NCBI GenBank assembly: GCA_037013495.1
Contig: CM072810.1
Coordinates: 30,657,843-30,721,842, forward strand
Direction: 5' to 3'
Origin: Hippophae tibetana
Lineage: Eukaryota > Streptophyta > Magnoliopsida > Rosales > Elaeagnaceae
DNA length: 64,000 bases
Shown here in pieces: positions 1 to 12,504 of this stretch. Positions within the stretch are counted from its first letter, which is position 1. The number at the start of each line of letters is the position of its first letter. The notes under the pieces were generated by a model. That model was not told the DNA's origin. It made no database searches and was given only the letters and a program-made list of their open reading frames with translations. A program made the position numbers and the translations under genes.

Positions 1-1300
1 ACATCACTAACACTTTTTTTTAATAAATATATGCTTCTTTTCAATAACAATTAAACACTACTTTAAATTAATTACTTAAAAGAATATCAATCTACATTTA
101 AAGAAAGAAATTTTGAAATAATAAAAAATTCTAAATTAACAATAATATAAATTTTTATAACTCACACACCAAAACACACATATACCTTAGAAAAGATTCA
201 AACTCGCTACATTGATTGCTTTCAAAAAGTACCTAATCATGCTACAAGACAATTAGCTAATATCAATAATTAGAATTAGGAAAAAATATGCTAAATTATC
301 TGAACACGTCATTTATTAATAATTACTTAATTTAATAAATATATAATCCAATTATGATAAGTGTTATAAATAAAACTATGAATGTATCTAAATTTAATTC
401 TAATATTAAAATAAATGCAATGGTTGTTGCAACCCAATGCATGAGTTATTATTGTTTCACGCAGGACTTTGGTTCGAAACCCTCAATAAACATAGTTTTT
501 GATTTTTTTTAAAAGAACATCTTCAACCTCTAGTCGGGTCAACTCTACTCGGTTTTGACTCCAGGGCAAACCCCTCCATATTTCACTATTATGGGGACGA
601 AATTCGACATTCTTTTTATCAGAGTTTTATTTTCGAGTGATTCATGGTCTCATTTTGAATCAAAAACGTCAATTTAAATCAAAAGTTAATGAATGATTCA
701 AATGAATGCTCACGATAAATTCGATTTATTTTCTTCATTGTTTTTCAAGTTTAAATTAACAGAATCACTCTAAATTCAATATTGACACAATTTATAATTT
801 ACAGCACGTACACGAGAATTTCAATAAATTTTTGATTTGATGCTCTCACTAGTTTCTCAAACTTACTTTTTACTTTCTAATTGTGTAAATGAATGAATGA
901 GGGAAAAGTGAGGGAACCTGATTATAAAGGCTCTCTCATCACAAACCTCGTATAGCTTTGTAACCAACGTACGGTTTCAACGAAACCGAACCGTTACCAC
1001 CATCCATCGTTCTGTTGCACTACTTTCATGTTATAATAAAAATTATGGGCATTAAAACTATTTTTATAAATATTAAGGATATATACGAAAATATGCTTAA
1101 ATAAGGGACATCACTAACACTTTTTTTAATAAATATATGCTCCTTTTGAATAACAATTAAACACTACTTTAAATTAATTAGTTAAAAGAATATCAATCTA
1201 CATTTAAAGAAAGAAATTTTGAAATATTAAAAAATTCTAAATTAACAATAATATAAATTTTTATAACTCACACACCAAAACACACGTATACCTTAGAAAA

Positions 1301-1350
1301 GATTCAAACTCGCTACATTGATTGCTTTCAAAAAGTACCTAATCATGCTA
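1301..1350 (-). other. tRNA-like (pol III box A/B-like) patch, minus strand; example from unit 2
   Basis: On the minus strand TAGCATGATTAGG (1338-1350) resembles box A (TRGCNNARYNGG), and 39 nt downstream GAGTTTGAATC (1301-1311) resembles box B (GGTTCGANNCC). The spacing suits a tRNA or a tRNA-derived SINE head. The patch recurs in nearly every monomer, sometimes as GAGTTTCAATC. It does not fold into a convincing cloverleaf, so it is not called a tRNA gene. It could be an ancient SINE head or chance resemblance. Confidence 0.35.
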
Positions 1351-1536
1351 CAAGACAATTAGCTAATATCAATAATTAGAATTAGGAAAAAATATGCTAA
1401 ATTATCTGAACACGTCATTTATTAATAATTACTTAATTTAATAAATATATAATCAAATTATGATAAGTGTTATAAATAAAACTATGAATGTATCTAAATT
1501 TAATTCTAATATTAAAATAAATGCAATGGTTGTTGC

Positions 1537-1616
1537 AACCCAATGCATGAGTTATTATTGTTTCACGCAGGACTTGGGTTCGAAACCCTCAATAAACATA
1601 GTTTTTGATTTTTTTT
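1537..1616 (+). other. tRNA-like (pol III box A/B-like) patch with T-run, plus strand; example from unit 2
   Basis: GGTTCGAAACC at 1577-1587 is a full match to the plant box B consensus GGTTCGANNCC. A weaker box-A-like AACCCAATGCAT (AGCCCAATGCAT in block B) begins 40 nt upstream. A T-rich tail (five T at 1602-1606, eight T at 1609-1616) would stop RNA polymerase III. In block B the context is AGGTCTTGGGTTCGAAACCC, close to a tRNA variable-loop and T-arm. Roughly half the monomers read GGTTTGAAACC instead, losing the CpG. Acceptor and anticodon stems are not evident. A degenerate SINE head is the likeliest origin; activity is unknown. Confidence 0.45.
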
Positions 1617-2028
1617 AAAAGAACATCTTCAACCTCTAGTCGGGTCAACTCTACTCGGTTTTGACTTCAGGGCAAACCCCTCCGTATTTCACTATTATGG
1701 GGACGAAATTCGACATTCTTTTTATCAGAGTTTTATTTTCGAGTGATTCATGGTCTCATTTTGAATCAAAAACTTCATTTTAAATAAAAAGTTAATGAAT
1801 GATTCAAATGAATGCTCACGATAAATTGGATTTATTTTCTTCATTGTTTTTCAAGTTTAAATTAACAGAATCACTCTAAATTCAATATTGACACAATTTA
1901 TAATTTTTAGCACTTACACGAGAATTTCAATAAATTTTTGATTTGATGCTCTCTCTAGTTTCTCAAACTTACTCTTTACTTTCGAATGGTGTATATGAAT
2001 GAATGAGTGAAAAGAGAGAGAACTTGAT

Positions 2029-2042
2029 GCCTTTATAAAGGC
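2029..2042 (+). promoter_or_regulatory. TATA-containing 14-bp palindrome; example from unit 2
   Basis: GCCTTTATAAAGGC is a perfect inverted repeat containing TATAAA, so it reads as a TATA box on either strand. It is present in most monomers. Units starting at 1, 19999 and 22218 instead read CCTGATTATAAAGGCTCTCTC-like sequence in which the left half is shortened. The following ~70 bp (ending GAACCGTTACCACC) is among the least AT-rich and best conserved parts of the unit. Promoter activity is inference only. Confidence 0.4.
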
Positions 2043-3328
2043 TATGTCATCACGAACCTCGTATATCTTTGTTACCTACGTATGGTTTCAACGAAAACGA
2101 ACCGTTACCACCGTCCATCGTTCTGTTGCACTACTTTCATGTTATAATAAAAACTAAGGGCATTAAAACTATTTTTATAAAAATTAAGGATATATATGAA
2201 AATATGCTAAAATAAGGGACATCACTAATACTTTTTTGTTGGAAATATATGCTCCTTTTGAATAACAATTAAACACTACTTTAAATTAACTAGTTAAAAG
2301 AATAGCAATCTACATTTATAGAACGAAATTTCGAAATATTACAAAATTCTTAATTAACAATAATATAAATTTTTATAACTCACACACCAAAACACACGTA
2401 TACGTTAGAAAAGATTCAAACTCGCTACATTGAATGCTTTCAAAAAGTACCTAATCATGCTACAAGACAATTAGCTAATATCAATAATTAGAATTAGGAA
2501 AAAATATGCTAAATTATCTGAACACGTCATTTATTAATAATTACTTAATTTAATAAATATATAATCAAATTATCATAAGTGTTATAAATAAAACTATGAA
2601 TGTATCTAAATTTAATTCTAATATTAAAATAAATGCAATGGTTGTTGCACCCCAATGCATGAGTTATTATTGTTACACGCAGGACTTGGGTTCGAAACCC
2701 TCAATAAACATAGTTTTTTATTTTTTTTAAAAGAACATCTTCAACCTCTACGGGTCAACTCTACTCGGTTTTGACTCCAGGGCAAACCCCTCCGTATTTC
2801 ACTATTATGGGGACGAAATTCGACATTCTTTTTATCAGAGTTTTATTTTCGAGTGATTCATGGTCTCATTTTGAATCAAAAACGTCAATTTAAATAAAAA
2901 GTTCATGAATGATTCAAATGAATGCTCACGATAAATTGGATTTATTTTCTTCATTGTTTTTCAAGTTTAAATTAATAAAATCACTCTAAATTCAATATTG
3001 ACACAATTTATAATTTTCAGCACTTACACGAGAATTTCAATAAATTTTTGATTTGATGCTCTCACTAGTTTCTCAAACTTACTCTTTACTTTCGAATGGT
3101 GTATATGAATGAATGAGTGAAAAGTGAGAGAACTTGATGCCTTTATAAAGGCTATGTCATCACGAACCTCGTATATCTTTGTAACCTACGTATGGTTTCA
3201 ACCAAAACGAACCGTTACCACCGTCCATCGTTCTGTTGCACTACTTTCATGTTATAATAAAAACTAAGGGCATTAAAACTATTTTTATAAAAATTAAAGA
3301 TATATATGAAAATATGCTAAAATAAGGG

Positions 3329-6300
3329 ACATCACTAATACTTTTTTGTTATAAATATATGCTCCTTTTGAATAACAATTAAACACAACTTTAAATTAAC
3401 TAGTTAAAAGAATATCAATCTACATTTATAGAAAGAAATTTCGAAATATTACAAAATTCTATATTAACACTAATATAATTTTTTATAACTCACACACTAA
3501 AACACACGTATACCTTAGAGAGATTCAAACTCGCTACTTTGAATGCTTTCAAAAAGTACCTAATCATGCTACAAGACAATTAGCTAATATCAATAATTAG
3601 AATTTGGAAAAAAAATGCTAAATTATCTAAACACGTCATTTATTAATAATTACTTAATTTAACAAATATATTATAAAATTATCATAAGAGTTATAAATAA
3701 AACTATGAATGTATCTAAATTTAAGTCTAATATAAAAATAAATGCAATGGCTGTTGCGACCCAATGCATGAGTTATTATTGTTTCACGCAGGACTTGGGT
3801 TTGAAACCCTCAATAAACATAGTTTTTGATTTTTTTTTTAAAAGAACATCTTCAACCTCTAGTCGGGTCAACTCTACTCTGTTTTGACTCCAGGGCAAAC
3901 CCCTCCGTATTTCACTATTATGAAGACGAAATTCGACATTCTTTTTATCAGAGTTTTATTTTCGAGTGATTCATGGTCTCATTTTGAATCAAAAACATCA
4001 ATTTAAATAAAAAGTTAATGAATGATTCAAATGAATGCTCACGATAAATTGGATTTATTTTCTTCATTGTTTTTCAAGTTTAAATTAATAAAATCACTCT
4101 AAATTCAATATTGACACAATTTATAATTTTCAGCACTTACACGAGAATTTCAATAAATTTTTGATTTGATGCTCTCACTAGTTTCTCAAACTTACTCTTT
4201 ACTTTCGAATGGTGTATATGAATGAATGAGTGAAAAGTGAGAGAACTTGATGCCTTTATAAAGGCTATGTCATCACGAACCTCGTTTATCTTTGTAACCT
4301 ACGTATGGTTTCAACCAAAACGAACCGTTACCACCGTCCATCGTTCTGTTGCACTACTTTCATGTTATAATAAAAACTAAGGGCATTAAAACTATTTTTA
4401 TAAAAATTAAAGATATATATGAAAATATGCTAAAATAAGGGACATCACTAATACTTTTTTGTTATAAATATATGCTCCTTTTGAATAACAATTAAACACT
4501 ACTTTAAATTAACTAGTTAAAAGAATATCAATCTACATTTATAGAAAGAAATTTCGAAATATTACAAAATTCTATATTAACACTAATATAATTTTTTATA
4601 ACTCACACACTAAAACACACGTATACCTTAGAGAGATTCAAACTCGCTACATTGAATGCTTTCAAAAAGTACCTAATCATGCTACAAGACAATTAGCTAA
4701 TATCAATAATTAGAATTTGGAAAAAAAATGCTAAATTATCTAAACACGTCATTTATTAATAATTACTTAATTTAACAAATATATTATAAAATTATCATAA
4801 GAGTTATAAATAAAACTATGAATGTATCTAAATTTAAGTCTAATATAAAAATAAATGCAATGGCTGTTGCGACCCAATGCATGAGTTATTATTGTTTCAC
4901 GCAGGACTTGGGTTTGAAACCCTCAATAAACATAGTTTTTGATTTTTTTTTAAAAGAACATCTTCAACCTCTAGTCGGGTCAACTCTACTCTGTTTTGAC
5001 TCCAGGGCAAACCCCTCCGTATTTCACTATTATGAAGACGAAATTCGACATTCTTTTTATCAGAGTTTTATTTTCGAGTGATTCATGGTCTCATTTTGAA
5101 TCAAAATGTCAATTTAAATAAAAAGTTAATGAATGATTCAAATGAATGCTCACGATAAATTGGATTTATTTTCTTCATTGTTTTTCAAGTTTAAATTAAC
5201 AGAATCACTCTAAATTCAATATTGACACAATTTATAATTTTCAGCACTTACACGAGAATTTCAATAAATTTTTGATTTGATGCTCTCACTAGTTTCTCAA
5301 ACTTACTCTTTAATTTCGAATGGTGTATATGAATGATTGAGTGAAAAGTGAGAGAACTTGATGCCTTTATAAAGGCTATGTCATCACGAACCTCGTATAT
5401 CTTTGTAACCTACGTATGGTTTCAACCAAAACGAACCGTTACCACCGTCCATCGTTCTGTTGCACTACTTTCATGTTATAATAAAAACTAAGGGCATTAA
5501 AACTATTTTTATAAAAATTAAAGATATATATGAAAATATGCTAAAATAAGGGACATCACTAATACTTTTTTGTTATAAATATATGCTCCTTTTGAATAAC
5601 AATTAAACACAACTTTAAATTAACTAGTTAAAAGAATATCAATCTACATTTATAGAAAGAAATTTCGAAATATTACAAAATTCTATATTAACACTAATAT
5701 AATTTTTTATAACTCACACACTAAAACACACGTATACCTTAGAGAGATTCAAACTCGCTACTTTGAATGCTTTCAAAAAGTACCTAATCATGCTACAAGA
5801 CAATTAGCTAATATCAATAATTAGAATTTGGAAAAAAAATGCTAAATTATCTAAACACGTCATTTATTAATAATTACTTAATTTAACAAATATATTATAA
5901 AATTATCATAAGAGTTATAAATAAAACTATGAATGTATCTAAATTTAAGTCTAATATAAAAATAAATGCAATGGCTGTTGCGACCCAATGCATGAGTTAT
6001 TATTGTTTCACGCAGGACTTGGGTTTGAAACCCTCAATAAACATAGTTTTTGATTTTTTTTTTAAAAGAACATCTTCAACCTCTAGTCGGGTCAACTCTA
6101 CTCTGTTTTGACTCCAGGGCAAACCCCTCCGTATTTCACTATTATGAAGACGAAATTCGACATTCTTTTTATCAGAGTTTTATTTTCGAGTGATTCATGG
6201 TCTCATTTTGAATCAAAAACATCAATTTAAATAAAAAGTTAATGAATGATTCAAATGAATGCTCACGATAAATTGGATTTATTTTCTTCATTGTTTTTCA

Positions 6301-7775
6301 AGTTTAAATTAATAAAATCACTCTAAATTCAATATTGACACAATTTATAATTTTCAGCACTTACACGAGAATTTCAATAAATTTTTGATTTGATGCTCTC
6401 ACTAGTTTCTCAAACTTACTCTTTACTTTCGAATGGTGTATATGAATGAATGAGTGAAAAGTGAGAGAACTTGATGCCTTTATAAAGGCTATGTCATCAC
6501 GAACCTCGTTTATCTTTGTAACCTACGTATGGTTTCAACCAAAACGAACCGTTACCACCGTCCATCGTTCTGTTGCACTACTTTCATGTTATAATAAAAA
6601 CTAAGGGCATTAAAACTATTTTTATAAAAATTAAAGATATATATGAAAATATGCTAAAATAAGGGACATCACTAATACTTTTTTGTTATAAATATATGCT
6701 CCTTTTGAATAACAATTAAACACTACTTTAAATTAACTAGTTAAAAGAATATCAATCTACATTTATAGAAAGAAATTTCGAAATATTACAAAATTCTATA
6801 TTAACACTAATATAATTTTTTATAACTCACACACTAAAACACACGTATACCTTAGAGAGATTCAAACTCGCTACATTGAATGCTTTCAAAAAGTACCTAA
6901 TCATGCTACAAGACAATTAGCTAATATCAATAATTAGAATTTGGAAAAAAAATGCTAAATTATCTAAACACGTCATTTATTAATAATTACTTAATTTAAC
7001 AAATATATTATAAAATTATCATAAGAGTTATAAATAAAACTATGAATGTATCTAAATTTAAGTCTAATATAAAAATAAATGCAATGGCTGTTGCGACCCA
7101 ATGCATGAGTTATTATTGTTTCACGCAGGACTTGGGTTTGAAACCCTCAATAAACATAGTTTTGATTTTTTTTTAAAAGAACATCTTCAACCTCTAGTCG
7201 GGTCAACTCTACTCTGTTTTGACTCCAGGGCAAACCCCTCCGTATTTCACTATTATGAAGACGAAATTCGACATTCTTTTTATCAGAGTTTTATTTTCGA
7301 GTGATTCATGGTCTCATTTTGAATCAAAATGTCAATTTAAATAAAAAGTTAATGAATGATTCAAATGAATGCTCACGATAAATTGGATTTATTTTCTTCA
7401 TTGTTTTTCAAGTTTAAATTAACAGAATCACTCTAAATTCAATATTGACACAATTTATAATTTTCAGCACTTACACGAGAATTTCAATAAATTTTTGATT
7501 TGATGCTCTCACTAGTTTCTCAAACTTACTCTTTACTTTCGAATGGTGTATATGAATGATTGAGTGAAAAGTGAGAGAACTTGATGCCTTTATAAAGGCT
7601 ATGTCATCACGAACCTCGTATATCTTTGTAACCTACGTATGGTTTCAACCAAAACGAACCGTTACCACCGTCCATCGTTCTGTTGCACTACTTTCATGTT
7701 ATAATAAAAACTAAGGGCATTAAAACTATTTTTATAAATATTAAGGATATATATGAAAATATGCTAAAATAAGGG
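3329..7775 (+). repeat. Dimer-level duplication (units 4-5 repeated as 6-7)
   Basis: Units at 3329 and 5553 share the same private markers: CACAACTTTAAATT, TTCTATATTAACAC, a ten-T run before AAAAGAACATC, and CCTCGTTTATC. Units at 4442 and 6666 also match each other. The second copy diverges from the first only near its end: unit 7 ends ATAAATATTAAGG where unit 5 ends AAAAATTAAAG. It also has a one-base poly-T change and one C/A change near 5313. The offset is about 2,224 bp. Confidence 0.85.
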
Positions 7776-10700
7776 ACATCACTAACACTTTTTTTTAATA
7801 AATATATGCTCCTTTTGAATAACAATTAAACACTACTTTAAATTAACTAGTTAAAAGAATATCAATCTACATTTATAGAAAGAAATTTCGAAATATTACA
7901 AAATTCTTAATTAACAATAATATAAAATTTTATAACTCACACACCAAAACACACGTATACCTTAGAAAAGATTCAAACTCGCTACATTGAATGCTTTCAA
8001 AAAGTACCTAATCATGCTACAAGACAATTAGCTAATATCAATAAATAGAATTAGGAAAACATATGCTAAATTATCTGAACACGTCATTTATTAATAATTA
8101 CTTAATTTAATAAATATATAATCAAATTATCATAAGTGTTATAAATAAAACTATGAATGTATCTAAATTTAATTCTAATATTAAAATAAATGCAATGGTT
8201 GTTGCACCCCAATGCATGAGTTATTATTGTTACACGCAGGACTTGGGTTCGAAACCCTCAATAAACATAGTTTTTGATTTTTTTTAAAAGAACATCTTCA
8301 ACCTCTACGGGTCAACTCTACTCGGTTTTGACTCCAGGGCAAACCCCTCCGTATTTCACTATTATGGGGACGAAATTCGACATTCTTTTTATCAGAGTTT
8401 TATTTTCGAGTGATTCATGGTCTCATTTTGAATCAAAAACGTCAATTTAAATAAAAAGTTCATGAATGATTCAAATGAATGCTCACGATAAATTGGATTT
8501 ATTTTCTTCATTGTTTTTCAAGTTTAAATTAAAAGAATCACTCTAAAATCAATATTGACACAATATATAATTTTTAGCACTTACACAGGAATTCCAATAA
8601 ATTTTTGATTTGATGCTCTCACTAGTTTCTCAAACTTACTCTTTACTTTCGAATGGTGTATATGAATGAATGAGTGAAAAGTGAGAGAACTTGATGCCTT
8701 TATAAAGGCTATGTCATCACGAACCTCGTATAGCTTTGTTACCTACGTATGGTTTCAACGAAAACGAACCGTTACCACCATCCATCGTTCTGTTACACTA
8801 CTTTCATGTTATAATAAAAACTAAGGGCATTAAAACTATTTTTATAAAAATTAAGGATATATATGAAAATATGCTAAAATAAGGGACATCACTAATACTT
8901 TTTTGTTAGAAATATATGCTCCTTTTGAATAACAATAAAACACTACTTTAAATTAACTAGTTAAAAGAATATCAATCTACATTTATAGAAAGAAATTTCG
9001 AAATATTACAAAATTCTAAATTAACACTAATATAATTTTTTATAACTCACACACAAAAACACACGTATACCTTAGAGAGATTGAAACTCGCTACATTGAA
9101 TGCTTTCAAAAAGTACCTAATCATGCTACAAGACAATTAGCTAATATCAATAATTAGAATTTGGAAAAAATATGCTAAATTATCTGAACACGTCATTTAT
9201 TAATAATTACTTAATTTAATAAATATATAATCAAATTATCATAAGTGTTATAAATAAAACTATGAATGTATCTAAATTTAATTCTAATATTAAAATAAAT
9301 GCAATGGTTGTTGCACCCCAATGCATGAGTTATTATTGTTTCACGCATGACTTGGGTTCGAAACCCTCAATAAACATAGTTTTTGATTTTTTTTAAAAGA
9401 ACATCTTCAACCTCTACGGGTCACCTCTACTCGGTTTTGACTCCAGGGCAAACCCCTCCGTATTTCACTATTATGAAGACGAAATTCGACATTCTTTTTA
9501 TCAGAGTTTTATTTTCGAGTGATTCATGGTCTCATTTTGAATCAAAAACGTCAATTTAAATAAAAAGTTAATGAATGATTCAAATGAATGCTCACGATAA
9601 ATTGGATTTATTTTCTTCATTGTTTTTCAAGTTTAAATTAACAGAATCACTCTAAATTCAATATTGACACAATTTATAATTTTCAACACTTACACGAGAA
9701 TTTCAATAAATTTTAGATTTGATGCTCTCACTAGTTTCTCAAACTTACTCTTTACTTTCGAATGGTGTATATGAATGAATGAGTGAAAAGTGAGAGAACT
9801 TGATGCCTTTATAAAGGCTATGTCATCACGAACCTCGTATAGCTTTGTTACCTACGTATGGTTTCAACGAAAACGAACCGTTACCGCCGTCCATCGTTCT
9901 GTTGCACTACTTTCATGTTATAATAAAAACTAAGGGCGTTAAAACTATTTTTATAAAAATTAAGGATATATATGAAAATATGCTAAAATAAGGGACATCA
10001 CTAATACTTTTGTGTTATAAATATATGCTACTTTTGAATAACAATTAAACACTACTCTAAATTAACTAGTTAAAAGAATATCAATCTACATTTATAGAAA
10101 GAAATTTCGAAATATTACAAAATTCTAAATTAACACTAATATAATTTTTTATAACTCACACACTAAAACACACGTATACCTTAGAGAGATTCAAACTCGC
10201 TACATTGAATGCTTTCAAAAAGTACCTAATCATGCTACAAGACAATTAGCTAATATCAATAATTAGAATTTGGAAAATAAATGCTAAATTATCTAAACAC
10301 GTCATTTATTAATAATTACTTAATTTAACAAATATATTATAAAATTATCATAAGAGTTATAAATAAAACTATGAATGTGTCTAAATTTAAGTCTAATATA
10401 AAAATAAATGCAATGGCTGTTGCAGCCCAATGCATGAGTTATTATTGTTTCACGCAGGACTTGGGTTTGAAACCCTCAATAAACATAGTTTTTGATTTTT
10501 TTTTAAAAGAACATCTTCAACCTCTAGTTGGGTCAACTCTACTCGGTTTTGACTACAGGGGAAACCCATCCATATTTCACTATTATGGGGACGAAATTCG
10601 ACCTTCTTTTTATCAGAGTTTTATTTTCAAGTGATTCATGGTCTCATTTTGAATCAAAAACGTCAATTTAAATAAAAAGTTAATGAATGATTCAAATGAA

Positions 10701-11489
10701 TGCACACGATAAATTGGATTTATTTTCTTCATTGTTTTTCAAGTTTAAATTAACAGAATCACTCTAAATTCAATATTGACACAATTTATAATTTTCAGCA
10801 CTTACACGAGAATTTCAATAAATTTTAGATTTGATGCTCTCACTAGTTTCTCAAACTTACTCTTTACTTTCGAATGGTGTATATGAATGAATGAGTGAAA
10901 AGTGAGAGAACTTGATGCCTTTATAAAGGCTATGTCATCACGAACCTCGTATAGCTTTGTTACCTACGTATGGTTTCAACGAAAACGAACCGTTACCACC
11001 GTCCATCGTTCTGTTGCACTACTTTCATGTTATAATAAAAACTAAGGGCGTTAAAACTATTTTTATAAAAATTAAGGATATATATGAAAATATGCTAAAA
11101 TAAGGGACATCACTAATACTTTTTTGTTATAAATATATGCTCCTTTTGAATAACAATTAAACACTACTCTAAATTAACTAGTTAAAAGAATATCAATCTA
11201 CATTTATAGAAAGAAATTTCGAAATATTACAAAATTCTAAATTAACACTAATATAATTTTTTATAACTCACACACTAAAACACACGTATACCTTAGAGAG
11301 ATTCAAACTCGCTACATTGAATGCTTTCAAAAAGTACCTAATCATGCTACAAGACAATTAGCTAATATCAATAATTAGAATTTGGAAAATAAATGCTAAA
11401 TTATCTAAACACGTCATTTATTAATAATTACTTAATTTAACAAATATATTATAAAATTATCATAAGAGTTATAAATAAAACTATGAATG
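5838..11489 (+). repeat. Six-monomer-offset segmental duplication, copy 1
   Basis: This ~5.65-kb stretch recurs at +6,667/6,668 bp (about 12505-18157). By eye I found only three differences: one T in the poly-T run near 7161, A at 8795 against G at 15463, and G at 9792 against C at 16460. The left breakpoint lies between GGAAAATAAATGC (12498-12509, absent from unit 6) and the next shared markers. The right breakpoint lies where unit 11 (ATGAATGTATCT, 11483) departs from unit 17 (ATGAATGTGTCT, 18151). Confidence 0.88.
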
Positions 11490-12219
11490 TATCTAAATTT
11501 AAGTCTAATATAAAAATAAATGCAATGGCTGTTGCGACCCAATGCATGAGTTATTATTGTTTCACGCAGGACTTGGGTTTGAAACCCTCAATAAACATAG
11601 TTTTTGATTTTTTTTTTAAAAGAACATCTTCAACCTCTAGTCGGGTCAACTCTACTCTGTTTTGACTCCAGGGCAAACCCCTCCGTATTTCACTATTATG
11701 AAGACGAAATTCGACATTCTTTTTATCAGAGTTTTATTTTCGAGTGATTCATGGTCTCATTTTGAATCAAAAACATCAATTTAAATAAAAAGTTAATGAA
11801 TGATTCAAATGAATGCTCACGATAAATTGGATTTATTTTCTTCATTGTTTTTCAAGTTTAAATTAATAAAATCACTCTAAATTCAATATTGACACAATTT
11901 ATAATTTTCAGCACTTACACGAGAATTTCAATAAATTTTTGATTTGATGCTCTCACTAGTTTCTCAAACTTACTCTTTACTTTCGAATGGTGTATATGAA
12001 TGAATGAGTGAAAAGTGAGAGAACTTGATGCCTTTATAAAGGCTATGTCATCACGAACCTCGTATAGCTTTGTTACCTACGTATGGTTTCAACGAAAACG
12101 AACCGTTACCACCGTCCATCGTTCTGTTGCACTACTTTCATGTTATAATAAAAACTAAGGGCGTTAAAACTATTTTTATAAAAATTAAGGATATATATGA
12201 AAATATGCTAAAATAAGGG
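11107..12219 (+). repeat. Mosaic monomer (unit 11)
   Basis: The first ~375 bp match the unit 10/17 type (CTACTCTAAATT, GGAAAATAAATGC). The middle from ~11483 to ~12055 matches the unit 6/12 type (GCGACCC, long T-run, AAACATCAATTT, AATTAATAAAATC). From GTATAGCTTTGTTACC onward it is again unit 10/17 type, including GGGCGTTAAAAC. A block of about 0.57 kb of one subtype inside another is what gene conversion or a double exchange would leave. Confidence 0.75.
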
Positions 12220-12504
12220 ACATCACTAATACTTTTTTGTTATAAATATATGCTCCTTTTGAATAACAATTAAACACTACTCTAAATTAACTAGTTAAAA
12301 GAATATCAATCTACATTTATAGAAAGAAATTTCGAAATATTACAAAATTCTAAATTAACACTAATATAATTTTTTATAACTCACACACTAAAACACACGT
12401 ATACCTTAGAGAGATTCAAACTCGCTACATTGAATGCTTTCAAAAAGTACCTAATCATGCTACAAGACAATTAGCTAATATCAATAATTAGAATTTGGAA
12501 AATA

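Larger units (their letters stand above)
1108..2218 (+). repeat. Representative satellite monomer (unit 2) with landmark offsets
   Basis: Landmarks by offset from the unit start. A minus-strand tRNA-like patch has its box-B-like part at 194-204 and box-A-like part at 231-243. A plus-strand tRNA-like patch has its box-A-like part at 430-441 and box-B-like GGTTCGAAACC at 470-480, followed by a run of eight T at 502-509. The palindrome GCCTTTATAAAGGC lies at 922-935. About 65 bp further on is a MYB-site-like GAACCGTTACC stretch, and the unit ends in ATGCTAAAATAAGGG. I recognise no known satellite family. The organisation recalls a tandemly amplified mobile-element or intergenic fragment, which is inference. 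Confidence 0.85.

Noticed and set aside
1537..1616. A genuine tRNA gene in each monomer
   Set aside because: Box B is good, but no acceptor stem, anticodon arm or convincing cloverleaf can be drawn.
3705..5081. Repeated 60-87-codon ORFs beginning MNVSKFKSN in many monomers (for example 3705, 4818, 10371, 17039)
   Set aside because: They exist because of the satellite repeat, change length with one-base poly-T differences, are absent or broken in many units, and match no known protein. The tRNA-like patch lies inside them.
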